From positions 1 to 24,236 of the forward strand of contig JAWOBE010000210.1 of assembly GCA_046498185.1 (NCBI GenBank): 24,236 nt of DNA, written 5' to 3'. Both the position numbers and the translations under genes were made by a program. The notes under the pieces were generated by a model that made no database searches, was not told the DNA's origin, and saw nothing but the letters and a program-made list of their open reading frames with translations. Origin of the DNA: CAYXDR01 sp046498185 (GTDB taxonomy: Bacteria > Desulfobacterota > DSM-4660 > Desulfatiglandales > Desulfatiglandaceae). Positions 16,308-23,069 of this stretch are shown here, piece after piece (positions within the stretch are counted from its first letter, which is position 1; every line of letters starts with the position of its first letter).

Positions 16308-16632
16308 GCAAAATCAAGCACTTAGGGCGCTTCTTCGGAAGAGCCTTTTTGATTGCAGGATAATTTGTCCCCACTCTGTCCCCACTTTTTTGAAAAAAGA
16401 ACCTCCCTCCAATCAGACGGGCAGTAAAATTCTCACCACCCACACGTAAGAAAATTGAGAGGTAACCATACTCCGAATCAATTGCCTTTCTCCATTTTTG
16501 CACCCGAAAGGCATGAAAGCCTGTACTGCGGCAGGCGGCACAAATATGCAACCAAGTTATTTTTCCTGCTGAGCATGCCAGTTTTTCTGTTACCTCCTCC
16601 AGGTTTCCTGGTTGATGCATCATCTGAAAGGA
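16308..16632. other. Non-coding stretch after tRNA-Arg
   Basis: No gene is supported here. The only structure seen is a short tandem repeat, TGTCCCCAC occurring twice about 60 bp after the tRNA (near 16368-16387). Frames that run through the tRNA or across this region have no recognisable protein content. Confidence 0.5.
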
Positions 16633-16839
16633 TTAGACAGGCGGTGCCTGTTGAATCTCCCGATAAGCCAAATAAAACTCCCTGAATTTTCGTAAATTGG
16701 TCGGGGACATCCCTTTGATGCCGATGTTTTTCCCGACGCTATTGTCGAGGATCGGGTTATAGCCTTCGCGCAGGAGTTCATCGATTTTGACCTTGAAGGC
16801 TTCAATTTCTTTCCTCGGCATCCTTCGCCGCCAGGTCAA
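16633..16839 (-). pseudogene. Short fragment, possibly DUF1016/YhcG N-terminal-like
   Basis: A 68-codon minus-strand frame. The segment around GMSPTNLRKFREFYLAYRE resembles the 'NL--MR-FYLAYPEI' signature of the DUF1016 (YhcG) N-terminal domain, but the rest of that roughly 340-residue protein is missing on both sides. It is best read as a decayed fragment in the island downstream of the tRNA. Identification is by motif memory only. Confidence 0.3.
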
Positions 16840-16912
16840 GGCATTCTTGAATTAGATTTGCGTTAAAAATCAGGGGGTCGGATAATTCTAAAATTTTAAT
16901 AATTTTATTAAC

Positions 16913-17035
16913 TTATGTCTCTTCAAGGATAAGATTTTCGTCTTTAATCCTCACTCGTAAACGGTTCAAGAGTAAGTCAATTTTCTTGCGAAGTTCTGCA
17001 CGTTGACGGTGATCGGTGAGATTTTGAAGCTTCAT
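16913..17035 (-). CDS. Small 40-residue hypothetical protein
   Basis: A minus-strand frame of 40 residues starts at ATG 17035 with a purine-rich AAGGGAA ribosome-site-like stretch before it. It is highly charged and predicted helical (QRAELRKKIDLLLNRLRVRI), possibly a short coiled coil. It lies 86 bp beyond the antitoxin gene on the same strand and could be co-transcribed with the toxin-antitoxin pair. No family recognised; it may be spurious. Confidence 0.35.
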   Translation of the reverse strand: MKLQNLTDHRQRAELRKKIDLLLNRLRVRIKDENLILEET

Positions 17036-17121
17036 AGCAGTTCCCTTCCCCCCTGGGAATTCCGGCCAGGGCGCCAGGGTTCACTGCTTTTCAGGAGCTA
17101 CCTTAGGCCGCGCAACTGGTA

Positions 17122-17472
17122 TTACAGAAACACCCGATAATCGGTATTCAGTGCTGAAGCAAAGACTTTCGCCCGCGCCTTACCGATAGTGCGCTTGCCG
17201 TTCTCCATCTCAGAAATATGACGCTGTGGGATCCCTGTTTTTTCCGCCAATTGCCGCTGTGAAAGCCCTTCCCGGTTTCGTGCGCCGGCCAGGCACACGC
17301 CAGGCAGTTCTTCAGCCTCAAACGGTACGGCTTGCCTCCAGGGAATAGCGTCCGTCGTGTCTTCAAATCCAAGTTCCCTGAGCTTCTGCACCGCTTCCGC
17401 CTGCAAGGCCGCCGGGCCATGGAAACGTAACTCCACGGTTTCAGTAGGGCGCCTTTTCGTGTGTCCCAACAT
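17122..17472 (-). CDS. XRE-family antitoxin (HigA-like)
   Basis: A 116-residue protein with a C-terminal helix-turn-helix of the XRE type (about residues 67-105; LSQRQLAEKTGIPQRHISEM). The N-terminus (about 1-60) carries a segment likely to bind the toxin. It is encoded after, and overlapping by 32 bp, the RelE/HigB-like toxin gene, so the order is toxin first as in higBA systems. It would neutralise the toxin and repress the operon through the inverted repeat at 17725-17741. ATG 17472 is used; a GTG 12 codons further in is an alternative start. Confidence 0.85.
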   Translation of the reverse strand: MLGHTKRRPTETVELRFHGPAALQAEAVQKLRELGFEDTTDAIPWRQAVPFEAEELPGVCLAGARNREGLSQRQLAEKTGIPQRHISEMENGKRTIGKARAKVFASALNTDYRVFL

Positions 17473-17719
17473 AAACCACCTCGATCAATCGAATTTCGCT
17501 GTTTCTTTCTTCCCACACGGCAACATATGTGTGCCGTCCCTTTTTCAAGTGGCAGTGGTGTCTTTCGGCCGCCAGCTTCCCGTAGTTGGGCCAATTGCCG
17601 CGCACAGGCCCCATGACCTCGATTTCCTTCACAAGAAAAACCAGATTCTTCAATACAGATTTTGGAAGTCTCGTTTGGGTTTTTTGAACCTGCCTGCTGA
17701 ACACCACTTGCCAGCTCAT
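17441..17719 (-). CDS. RelE/HigB-like toxin
   Basis: A 92-residue protein of the RelE/ParE superfamily, with a basic lysine/arginine-rich profile and the C-terminal blocks HHCHLKKGRHTYVAVWE and IRLIEVVYVGTHEKAPY that are typical of the RelE-like 'cytotoxic translational repressor' group. Such toxins cleave mRNA at the ribosome. The pair lies in the decayed island between tRNA-Arg and an integrase remnant, where toxin-antitoxin pairs often persist. ATG 17719 is preceded by AGAGG on the minus strand, but the candidate -10 box is so close that the mRNA may be nearly leaderless. Confidence 0.88.
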   Translation of the reverse strand: MSWQVVFSRQVQKTQTRLPKSVLKNLVFLVKEIEVMGPVRGNWPNYGKLAAERHHCHLKKGRHTYVAVWEERNSEIRLIEVVYVGTHEKAPY

Positions 17720-17721
17720 AA

Positions 17722-17749
17722 ATGATACCTCTTTTAGGTATTATGTCAA
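17722..17749 (-). promoter_or_regulatory. Toxin-antitoxin promoter with embedded operator
   Basis: On the minus strand TTGACA (17744-17749) and TATCAT (17722-17727) are separated by 16 nt. A perfect inverted repeat ATACCT-N5-AGGTAT (17725-17741) fills the spacer and overlaps the -10. This is a typical site for autoregulation by an antitoxin or toxin-antitoxin complex. Confidence 0.65.
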
Positions 17750-17753
17750 GAAC

Positions 17754-17987
17754 TCATTCGGCATTTATTGTAGCCACTTCGGCCTTTTCGACCGGGGCTT
17801 TATCCAGTCGCCGCACTGCCGCCCGTAGTCCATCGGCCGCAATATGGCTATACCTCGATGTCATTTTATAATCGGCATGGCCTAACAGTTCCTTGACAGT
17901 GAAAAGGTCCGTTTTCAACCAACCATGACGCGAAAGTATGACGATTATGCCGAATTCGGCATGATGTCTAAGGTCATGAAACCCTGT
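17754..17987 (-). pseudogene. Tyrosine recombinase/integrase C-terminal remnant
   Basis: The minus strand encodes the end of a phage-type tyrosine integrase: FHDLRH (catalytic Arg/His), FTVKELLGHADYKMT, and RYSHIA with the presumed nucleophilic tyrosine, ending at TGA 17756-17754. Everything upstream of the catalytic Arg is missing. Inside the remnant, 23 bases (17941-17963) interrupt the codons between DLRH and HTFASWLVENG, which is still legible in another frame. A later loss of about 5 bases restores the frame before LFTVKELLGH, so the frame stays open but the protein is broken. It is the likely relic of the element that integrated at the tRNA-Arg gene. Confidence 0.8.
17947..17962. repeat. 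16-bp perfect palindrome inserted in the integrase remnant
   Basis: ATGCCGAATTCGGCAT reads the same on both strands and forms the core of the 23-base insertion in the integrase catalytic region. Its arm ATTCGGCAT recurs at 17756-17764, over the integrase stop codon. Confidence 0.7.
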
Positions 17988-18036
17988 GTGCCAGGCCCCT
18001 GGAACGGATGACTTCGATAAACATGCCGGATGCCAT
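17974..18036 (-). pseudogene. Truncated 5' end of a gene, MBL-fold hydrolase-like leader
   Basis: On the minus strand, ATG 18036 has a good AAGGAG ribosome site 7 nt upstream and begins MASGMFIEVIRSRGLAH, then stops at TGA after 20 codons where the integrase remnant begins. The leader resembles the N-terminus of metallo-beta-lactamase-fold (rhodanese-associated) hydrolases. It looks like the start of an unrelated gene joined to the integrase relic by recombination. The match is from memory of the family and is short. Confidence 0.4.
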
Positions 18037-18153
18037 GAAGAATCTCCTTTCTGAAATGGTGGATTACGTAGCATTAATGTGCCGCCAGCAAGCCGGTGTG
18101 CGAGCAGAAAATTCTAGAGAATTGGGATTAAATGGCTTGAAGTGACACGATGG

Positions 18154-18381
18154 CTATTTGAACTTGGAAGCAGCCGACTTTAAAGCGTTGCCGAGCGAGT
18201 CCCACGCTCTTTCGATACCCGTCTTGAGGTCCTCCCAGGCTCCATCACCGGCCTGTTACAATTCCACCATCTTGTCCTCAACTTCCTTCCGCCTTGCCCG
18301 CAGCTCCTCCAACAAAGCCTTCAATTAAACGATGATGAGGTCTTTTTTCCTTGACGCCTCCTTCAATGCATTGTTAAAGAA
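18154..18381 (-). pseudogene. Decayed coiled-coil protein gene with in-frame stops
   Basis: The minus strand reads as one continuous helical, charged protein tail ending at TAG 18156-18154: LKALLEELRARRKEVEDK, then AGDGAWEDLKTGIERAWD and SLGNALKSAASKFK. In-frame TAA codons at 18325-18327 and 18256-18258 interrupt it. The pattern resembles short stress-related coiled-coil proteins whose tails read 'AWEDLK-G---AWD-L--AL--A-SKFK'. The upstream part is not recognisable, so this is a relic. Confidence 0.6.
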
Positions 18382-18546
18382 TTATTTAATGGTTTTGCCT
18401 CTAAATCGGATCGATAGACATAAGCGGCTTTTAAGCCCCCGATGACATGTCCCGAAGCTGTGCTGTAGTCCTTGGAGCCGCAACAATCCTTTTCAAAGAC
18501 GTGAGTTCGATAGGCCCGAAACAGAGTGAACGTGTAGGAGGAAAAA

Positions 18547-19197
18547 ATGATAAAAAAATTGCTGATTTTATTTATTATTTTTGTCTTTTTTCCAGCCTGT
18601 GCGAGTCATAAACACCTTAGTCCTGAGGATCGATCATCCATAAAACGTGTAAGCATAAATGAAAAAATTGAAATGCCAAACGATATTTATTACCTGGGCC
18701 CGGGAGAGTTTAGTTATATTGGTGGAGCGCTTGATTATTTGTTGGCCCAGGCTATATATAGCGCTGTTGTGGACGTACCAGAAGATCTGAAGGGAAAACC
18801 AAAAGAAGCATTTAAACTAATAATGTCTAAAAACAATATATATTTAAATGAGATTTTATTTACATCATTTAAGAAGAAATTAAAAAATTCTAATTTATTT
18901 ATTATAAAAGAAAAAGAAGACACTAATAATATATTTAAATTAAATATTACTATTTATGGTTTGGCAAATACTCACGGCTTATCTTCTAACTTAAAGCCTA
19001 TGCTTGGTGTAAAAGCACGACTTTTAAGTGGAACTGGCAAAATAATATGGGAAAAATATGAGCAAGTAACGAATTTAAGCAGAGAAACACCTACCTACAC
19101 AGCTGAAAATCTAATAAGAAACCCAGAATTGCTTCGTGAAGCCTTTACATCCGCTGCTGATGTTATATCAGAACGATTTGTTAATGATATTAGATAG
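18547..19197 (+). CDS. Putative outer-membrane lipoprotein, AT-rich
   Basis: A 216-residue protein starting at ATG 18547 after a strong TAGGAGG ribosome site. It has a lipoprotein signal: two lysines, a hydrophobic stretch, then FPAC with C18 as the acylation site. The mature part has a YYLGPGEFSYIGGALDYLLAQA segment, a basic middle, and a beta-rich C-terminal half (FKLNITIYGLAN, VKARLLSGTGKIIWEKY) like that of small envelope lipoproteins that measure or bridge in the periplasm. Family not recognised. The gene is much richer in A+T than the metabolic half of the window, which suggests foreign origin. A hairpin follows immediately after the stop. Confidence 0.75.
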   Translation: MIKKLLILFIIFVFFPACASHKHLSPEDRSSIKRVSINEKIEMPNDIYYLGPGEFSYIGGALDYLLAQAIYSAVVDVPEDLKGKPKEAFKLIMSKNNIYLNEILFTSFKKKLKNSNLFIIKEKEDTNNIFKLNITIYGLANTHGLSSNLKPMLGVKARLLSGTGKIIWEKYEQVTNLSRETPTYTAENLIRNPELLREAFTSAADVISERFVNDIR

Positions 19198-19199
19198 AT

Positions 19200-19224
19200 G
19201 CCCATCCGAAAATCCCGGATGGGC
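19200..19224 (+). terminator. Hairpin after the lipoprotein gene
   Basis: A perfect 9-bp stem GCCCATCCG/CGGATGGGC with a 7-nt loop starts 2 nt after the TAG of the lipoprotein gene. There is no T run after it, so it may act as an mRNA-protecting or rho-dependent end rather than a classical terminator. Confidence 0.5.
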
Positions 19225-19521
19225 ACAGCAAAGCTTCCAGATCGAAAACAAGGATTTTTGTCCGCGCTACGCTTGGACTCCCTATTGCAAAACAATGGGC
19301 CCCCGGTTTGTCCAAGATTAAGGTTTATGCGCCTCCGGCGTGAAAACAAGGGATTGAAAGGAGGCGTACTGGAGTACGTCGCCTTTCCGCCGTGCCGACG
19401 TCGGCAATACCGCCGTTTTATCCCAACTCTCTCAGGGTTGACGGGGACTTGCCCAGACTTCCGTCGGAGGATTAGGCGAAAGAACTTTTCCGATTGAAAA
19501 CCACATTAGTCTAGGATTAAA
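19225..19521. other. GC-rich non-coding stretch between two AT-rich genes
   Basis: No gene recognised. The block 19340-19430 holds symmetrical sequences, including TACTGGAGTA within GGCG...CGCC (near 19363-19383) and the perfect 12-bp palindrome GCCGACGTCGGC (near 19395-19406). It contrasts in composition with the genes on both sides and may be a repeat element or a remnant. Confidence 0.4.
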
Positions 19522-20307
19522 ATGAAAAAATATAAATATGTTTTAGCTATTTTTGTTATAGTTTTTATTTTATTTTCTACCCCGGTTATGGCGCAGGAAA
19601 AGAATGAAAATTTAGCAAAATCAAAAAAAACAGCATGCCTCCTTATCAAAGAATCTTACGAAGATAAAGACGGCCCCATAGAAATAAAAATGGTTGCTTT
19701 TAAAGACCTTGCAGAATCACTTTTATTATACGCAGGACTCGTCGTAGTCGATCCTGAGTCCGAACACTGCGATTATACTCTCCGAATAGCATCCTCTGGA
19801 AAAGCTTTGGGCAACTTTTACAGTTCTGTAAGTTTCGGCCAGGGAATGTACTATTACACTGGAGCCTCTGTGAGTGGTACTGCCAAGATAGAGAGCAAGA
19901 ACGGACCTGCCGACAATATATCTTTCTCGGCAAACATCAGCCCTCCAGAAGAAATCCGCGTGGGTAATCAGCGCACAACGCCCCAACGTGCACCCTTTAA
20001 GGAAGCATTCCGCCTTTCCCAATTTACAGAGAAGATGGTTGATATGTTTGGAAATTTTTTTGGGATTGAGTTTCTTATGAATGCTGTAAACAATTTTGAA
20101 AGAAGAAATGCTCCTATTCGTCAAAGGGCTAAATCAATCCTGGAAGATATGGGGGATTCAGCCATAGAAGAGATGATTTCACTTCTGAAATGTAAAGATG
20201 AAACGCGCCGTCGATCTGCATGGACAACATTAGAAATGCTTACCGGACAGTACTTTGGATCTGATTATGATGCCTGGCTACAGTGGTGGGAAGTAAATAA
20301 ATCATAA
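19522..20307 (+). CDS. Secreted protein with C-terminal HEAT-like segment
   Basis: A 261-residue protein with a cleavable signal peptide (MKKYKYVLAIFVIVFILF, cleavage expected after VMA at residue 24). The middle (about 45-165) has no family I recognise; it includes an FYSSVSFGQGMYYYTGAS segment and looks beta-rich. The C-terminus (about 195-261) has a HEAT-repeat-like pattern, RAKSILEDMGDSAIEEMISLL followed by the WTTLEMLTGQYFGSD and W-QWWE motif that often ends secreted HEAT proteins. The upstream lipoprotein and this gene may act together in the envelope, but the 324-bp gap between them argues against tight co-transcription. Confidence 0.72.
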   Translation: MKKYKYVLAIFVIVFILFSTPVMAQEKNENLAKSKKTACLLIKESYEDKDGPIEIKMVAFKDLAESLLLYAGLVVVDPESEHCDYTLRIASSGKALGNFYSSVSFGQGMYYYTGASVSGTAKIESKNGPADNISFSANISPPEEIRVGNQRTTPQRAPFKEAFRLSQFTEKMVDMFGNFFGIEFLMNAVNNFERRNAPIRQRAKSILEDMGDSAIEEMISLLKCKDETRRRSAWTTLEMLTGQYFGSDYDAWLQWWEVNKS

Positions 20308-20679
20308 TCATGTAAACGAAGCGAAAACTTTAAGACCGAATGGCTTGTCGGACTAACGAATGGAAAAAGCAGGAACGGGTTGGTGTCAGTTGCTCTAACA
20401 GGGCCCGGAACCAAGGACGGAAGGAAACAAGAGGAACCAGAAACCCACAACATAAACACGCCCACAACATAATGGGTGTGATTGTGCAATGTTGCGATTT
20501 GCCAGGATACAGGAGGAATTATTCACATACCAACCAGCCGTTCATTCCGATAAACGCTCCTTTTGGCGTGATATGCAATATAACGATTTAATTTGATTCG
20601 GATGCATTTTTTGTATGCTGCACTCACTACAATGCGACGGTGCATTGCTTCGTTGGCGGGATAACTGACCAAAGGCCTA
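20308..20679. other. Intergenic region with a 12-nt direct repeat
   Basis: No gene recognised. The 12-mer CCCACAACATAA occurs twice (20444-20455 and 20461-20472, period 17). CACGCCCA (20457-20464) can pair imperfectly with TGGGTGTG (20473-20480) to form a hairpin with an 8-nt loop. No function can be assigned. Confidence 0.45.
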
Positions 20680-20720
20680 TTGACATATCGGCGCGAAATA
20701 TGTACAGTAACACTGTACGT
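20680..20720 (+). promoter_or_regulatory. Promoter and operator of the Phd/YoeB-type pair
   Basis: TTGACA (20680-20685) and TACAGT (20703-20708) are 17 nt apart. The -10 lies inside a perfect inverted repeat GTACAGT-N3-ACTGTAC (20702-20718) that includes a TGTACA core, the sequence bound by YefM-type antitoxins. Autoregulation by the encoded complex is therefore expected. Confidence 0.7.
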
Positions 20721-20740
20721 AAAATAAAAAGGAGGCCGAA

Positions 20741-21019
20741 ATGGCAATACAGACAACCTATACGAATGCGCGCGCCAGCTTGGCGTCACTGATCGATGAA
20801 GTCATAAATAATCGGGAAGTTGTAATCATTCAACGACGTGGCAGCGAGGATGTTGCCATGATAGCGGCCAATGAACTGTCCGGCATACTTGAGACCGCAC
20901 ACCTGCTTAGATCCCCTGCCAATGCAGATCGGCTGAATTCCGCTCTTGAGCGGGTAAGAAAACAAGAGGGATTTTCCCAGACCATTGATGAGCTTCGTGA
21001 GGAGGTTGGCCTTGGCTAG
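20741..21019 (+). CDS. Phd/YefM-family antitoxin
   Basis: A 92-residue protein starting at ATG 20741 with AAGGAGG (20729-20735) before it. The N-terminal segment TTYTNARASLASLIDEV, followed by VVIIQRRGSEDVAMIAANEL, is the Phd/YefM DNA-binding domain pattern. The C-terminal half is a helix-rich toxin-binding tail. It would bind the TGTACA repeat upstream and neutralise the toxin encoded by the next, overlapping gene. Length and order (antitoxin first) are normal for the family. Confidence 0.92.
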   Translation: MAIQTTYTNARASLASLIDEVINNREVVIIQRRGSEDVAMIAANELSGILETAHLLRSPANADRLNSALERVRKQEGFSQTIDELREEVGLG

Positions 21020-21296
21020 CAGATCAGGGCCTGAAAAGGGCAGGGAAGTTATATTTCAGCCAGAATTTAGAGAGGACTTGCTGTACTGGGTAGAGATTGA
21101 TCGTAGAACAGCCCTCCGTATTTTCAAGCTGATTGAAGCGGTAATTCGAGATCCGTTTCAGGGGATAGGAAAACCAGAGCCTTTAAAATTTCTCGGTGCC
21201 GGGGTCTGGTCTCGCCGCATTACCCAGGAGCATCGATTGGTTTATGTTGCTGGGCATAACAGAATCGATTTCGTGCAGTGCCGTTACCACTACTAA
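21012..21296 (+). CDS. YoeB/Txe-family mRNA interferase toxin
   Basis: A 94-residue RelE-superfamily toxin with the YoeB blocks FREDLLYWVEIDRRTALRIFKLIEAV, split by the usual turn, then DPFQGIGKPEPLKF, WSRRITQEHRLVY and the C-terminal CRYHY. YoeB cleaves ribosome-bound mRNA. The start is TTG 21012, because AGGAGG (21000-21005) lies 6 nt before it; upstream in-frame starts lack a ribosome site. It overlaps the antitoxin gene by 8 bp, as expected for translational coupling. The last residues H-Y are characteristic of the catalytic end. Confidence 0.92.
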   Translation: MASRSGPEKGREVIFQPEFREDLLYWVEIDRRTALRIFKLIEAVIRDPFQGIGKPEPLKFLGAGVWSRRITQEHRLVYVAGHNRIDFVQCRYHY

Positions 21297-21760
21297 TTCC
21301 TACTGAAATTGTTTCCGCCAACATATCGGTGCACCTGACCTGTGTTCTGCTGCGCTTCACACCGGCAGGTGATTTCAGCGTTCAATGATTGCTATGGAAT
21401 ACGCCCAGATTCAGACCCTGGTAAAAGTGCAGTTAGTGTAACGTTTTTTCTGTAATTTCGTTTCGACCCTCCTGGTGGAGCAAATAAAACAGGCATCGAA
21501 CACGTCGCTGGCGCTGATGGCCCGCACCATCTCATTGGAGGTAATCAAGTCATCGGAAGAGCCTGCCTTTGCATGATTCTCCTCGTGGCTTTTGCTTAAG
21601 GATTTTTCCATGCCTGCGAAGAGGCCTCTTGGATCAGATCGACATTCCTTTCGGCAATGTTCGCTCTTTATTCGCTTCCGGGATTGCTTGAAGGGCAACA
21701 AAAGAAAAATTTTTGGTTTTGATCATAATATGGTTAGGTATTTTTTTCGAAGGAGACCCC
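21297..21760. other. Intergenic stretch without recognised gene
   Basis: A 96-codon minus-strand frame exists (21411-21701), but its residue composition and lack of any motif make it unconvincing. No hairpin with a T run and no promoter were clear. The ribosome site of the next gene (AAGGAG, 21750-21755) lies at the end. Confidence 0.4.
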
Positions 21761-22342
21761 GTGAAAATTTTGATATTGAATGGAAGCCCTCGAAAAAAGG
21801 GCACGATAGTCAATCTCCTCAAGGCTGTTGCCGAAGGGGCACGAAGTATAGGTAATGACCTGGAATGGGTGGATGTGTATGATCTCCACATGAAGCCGTG
21901 CACCGCTTGCATGAAGTGCAGGCCTGATGGTCCATGTCGCCTTTCTCAGGATGATGCCCATGAGGTGGGCCGAAAAATCAAGGAGGCGGGGGGGCTCGTG
22001 GTGGGCACCCCAACCCACTGGGGGAACATGAGCACACAACTCAAGTGCCTCTTTGACCGGAACGTGCCTGTGTTTATGGGGGAGAAGTCGAACGGCATGC
22101 CCCTTCCGAGACAAAAAGGGAAAAAAGCGGTTATCGTGACCGCTTGCACCACGCCATGGCCATTTGACCGGATTCTTCCGGAGAGCCGGGGAGCGATCAG
22201 GGCCGTTCGGGAGGTGCTGGGCTATGGCGGCTACAAAATCATCGGAAAGGTTGTGAAACCGGGCAGCAAAAAGAAGCCTGAAATTTCCGAAAAGGATCTG
22301 AACAAGGCCAGGAAGGTGGGAAGCCGCTTCGCCGGGGCATGA
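21761..22342 (+). CDS. Flavodoxin-fold FMN reductase / iron-sulfur flavoprotein-like
   Basis: A 193-residue protein starting at GTG 21761, with AAGGAG 5 nt upstream. The N-terminal ILNGSPRKKG loop (residues 5-14) binds the FMN phosphate and the TPTHWGNMS block near residue 84 is typical of the NADPH-dependent FMN reductase family. C47, C50, C53 and C59 form a compact C-x2-C-x2-C-x5-C motif like that of archaeal and bacterial iron-sulfur flavoproteins (Isf), suggesting a [4Fe-4S] cluster beside FMN. A redox role in an anaerobe is likely; the partner is unknown. Isolated gene with no operon partner. Confidence 0.88.
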   Translation: MKILILNGSPRKKGTIVNLLKAVAEGARSIGNDLEWVDVYDLHMKPCTACMKCRPDGPCRLSQDDAHEVGRKIKEAGGLVVGTPTHWGNMSTQLKCLFDRNVPVFMGEKSNGMPLPRQKGKKAVIVTACTTPWPFDRILPESRGAIRAVREVLGYGGYKIIGKVVKPGSKKKPEISEKDLNKARKVGSRFAGA

Positions 22343-23069
22343 AAATGGTGTTGATAAAACCAGGTGAGAAGGGATGGAAGTAAAAAAGACAACGATACTG
22401 GACGGAATACCCGCCTGGATCCTTCTCAACGTGGATGATTCCGGACATCGGGTTCTTATTCATGCCCGACGGATTTCAACAAGTTCGCGTCCATCTTAAA
22501 TCGATCCTTCTGGAACTCCGGTATGCCTTGTCAAAACGCACATCTTCCGAACCTCCTGCAACACCTCTGTCCGTCTCCTTAGCGCACCTCCCCCATGCTC
22601 TAATAAAACCGGACAGTTTATGTGCTCTCTAAACGATGGGCCTTTTTTCTTGACTTGTTGACGCGTTTTGGAAAAACTTTTTTTATTATTGTATCATTTT
22701 CTCTTGCGCTACTTCCCACTGATCCTCTTTCTTTTCAGTGCTTCTCCAGCTCCGAAGACAACGACTGTTTTCAAGGTTTTGGTTCGCGTAGCCGGGTCAA
22801 CTCACAGCCTCACATTTCAGATGCCATACAAACCCAGGCAAAGATCCCCTAACTTTTTACTCCCAAGTGAAACCCTTGCATCTTAGTTTTGGTTTATCAA
22901 GCCAGCATGACTGATTGGCGTTGAAAAGGTCCAGAAATGAGAATGGAGTTCGTTTTCAAAGGGATGCCTATCATTGCTTCCATGGGTGGTGGAACTATCG
23001 GGGACTGAGGTATGGCCTCCGTTCCGGGCTCGATCAATAACAGCACAAGTAGAGGCGAAGGAGGGGTAA
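22343..23069. other. Long intergenic stretch, AT-rich in part
   Basis: No supported gene. A 41-codon frame at 22374-22499 has a GAGAAGGG ribosome-site-like stretch and begins MEVKKTTILDGIPAWILLN, possibly a truncated gene start, but it matches nothing known to me. A run of T-rich DNA at 22641-22735 could contain a promoter, with TTGACG at 22658 the best -35, but no good -10 was found at normal spacing. A strong AAGGAGGGG ribosome site at 23058-23066 serves the next gene. Confidence 0.4.

Noticed and set aside
20444..20472. CRISPR-like repeat
   Set aside because: Only two copies of 12 nt with a 5-nt spacer; no array anywhere in the window.
21411..21701. Minus-strand 96-codon frame
   Set aside because: No motif, no ribosome site clearly placed, and atypical composition.
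21734..22429. Minus-strand 231-codon frame
   Set aside because: Antisense shadow of the iron-sulfur flavoprotein-like gene.
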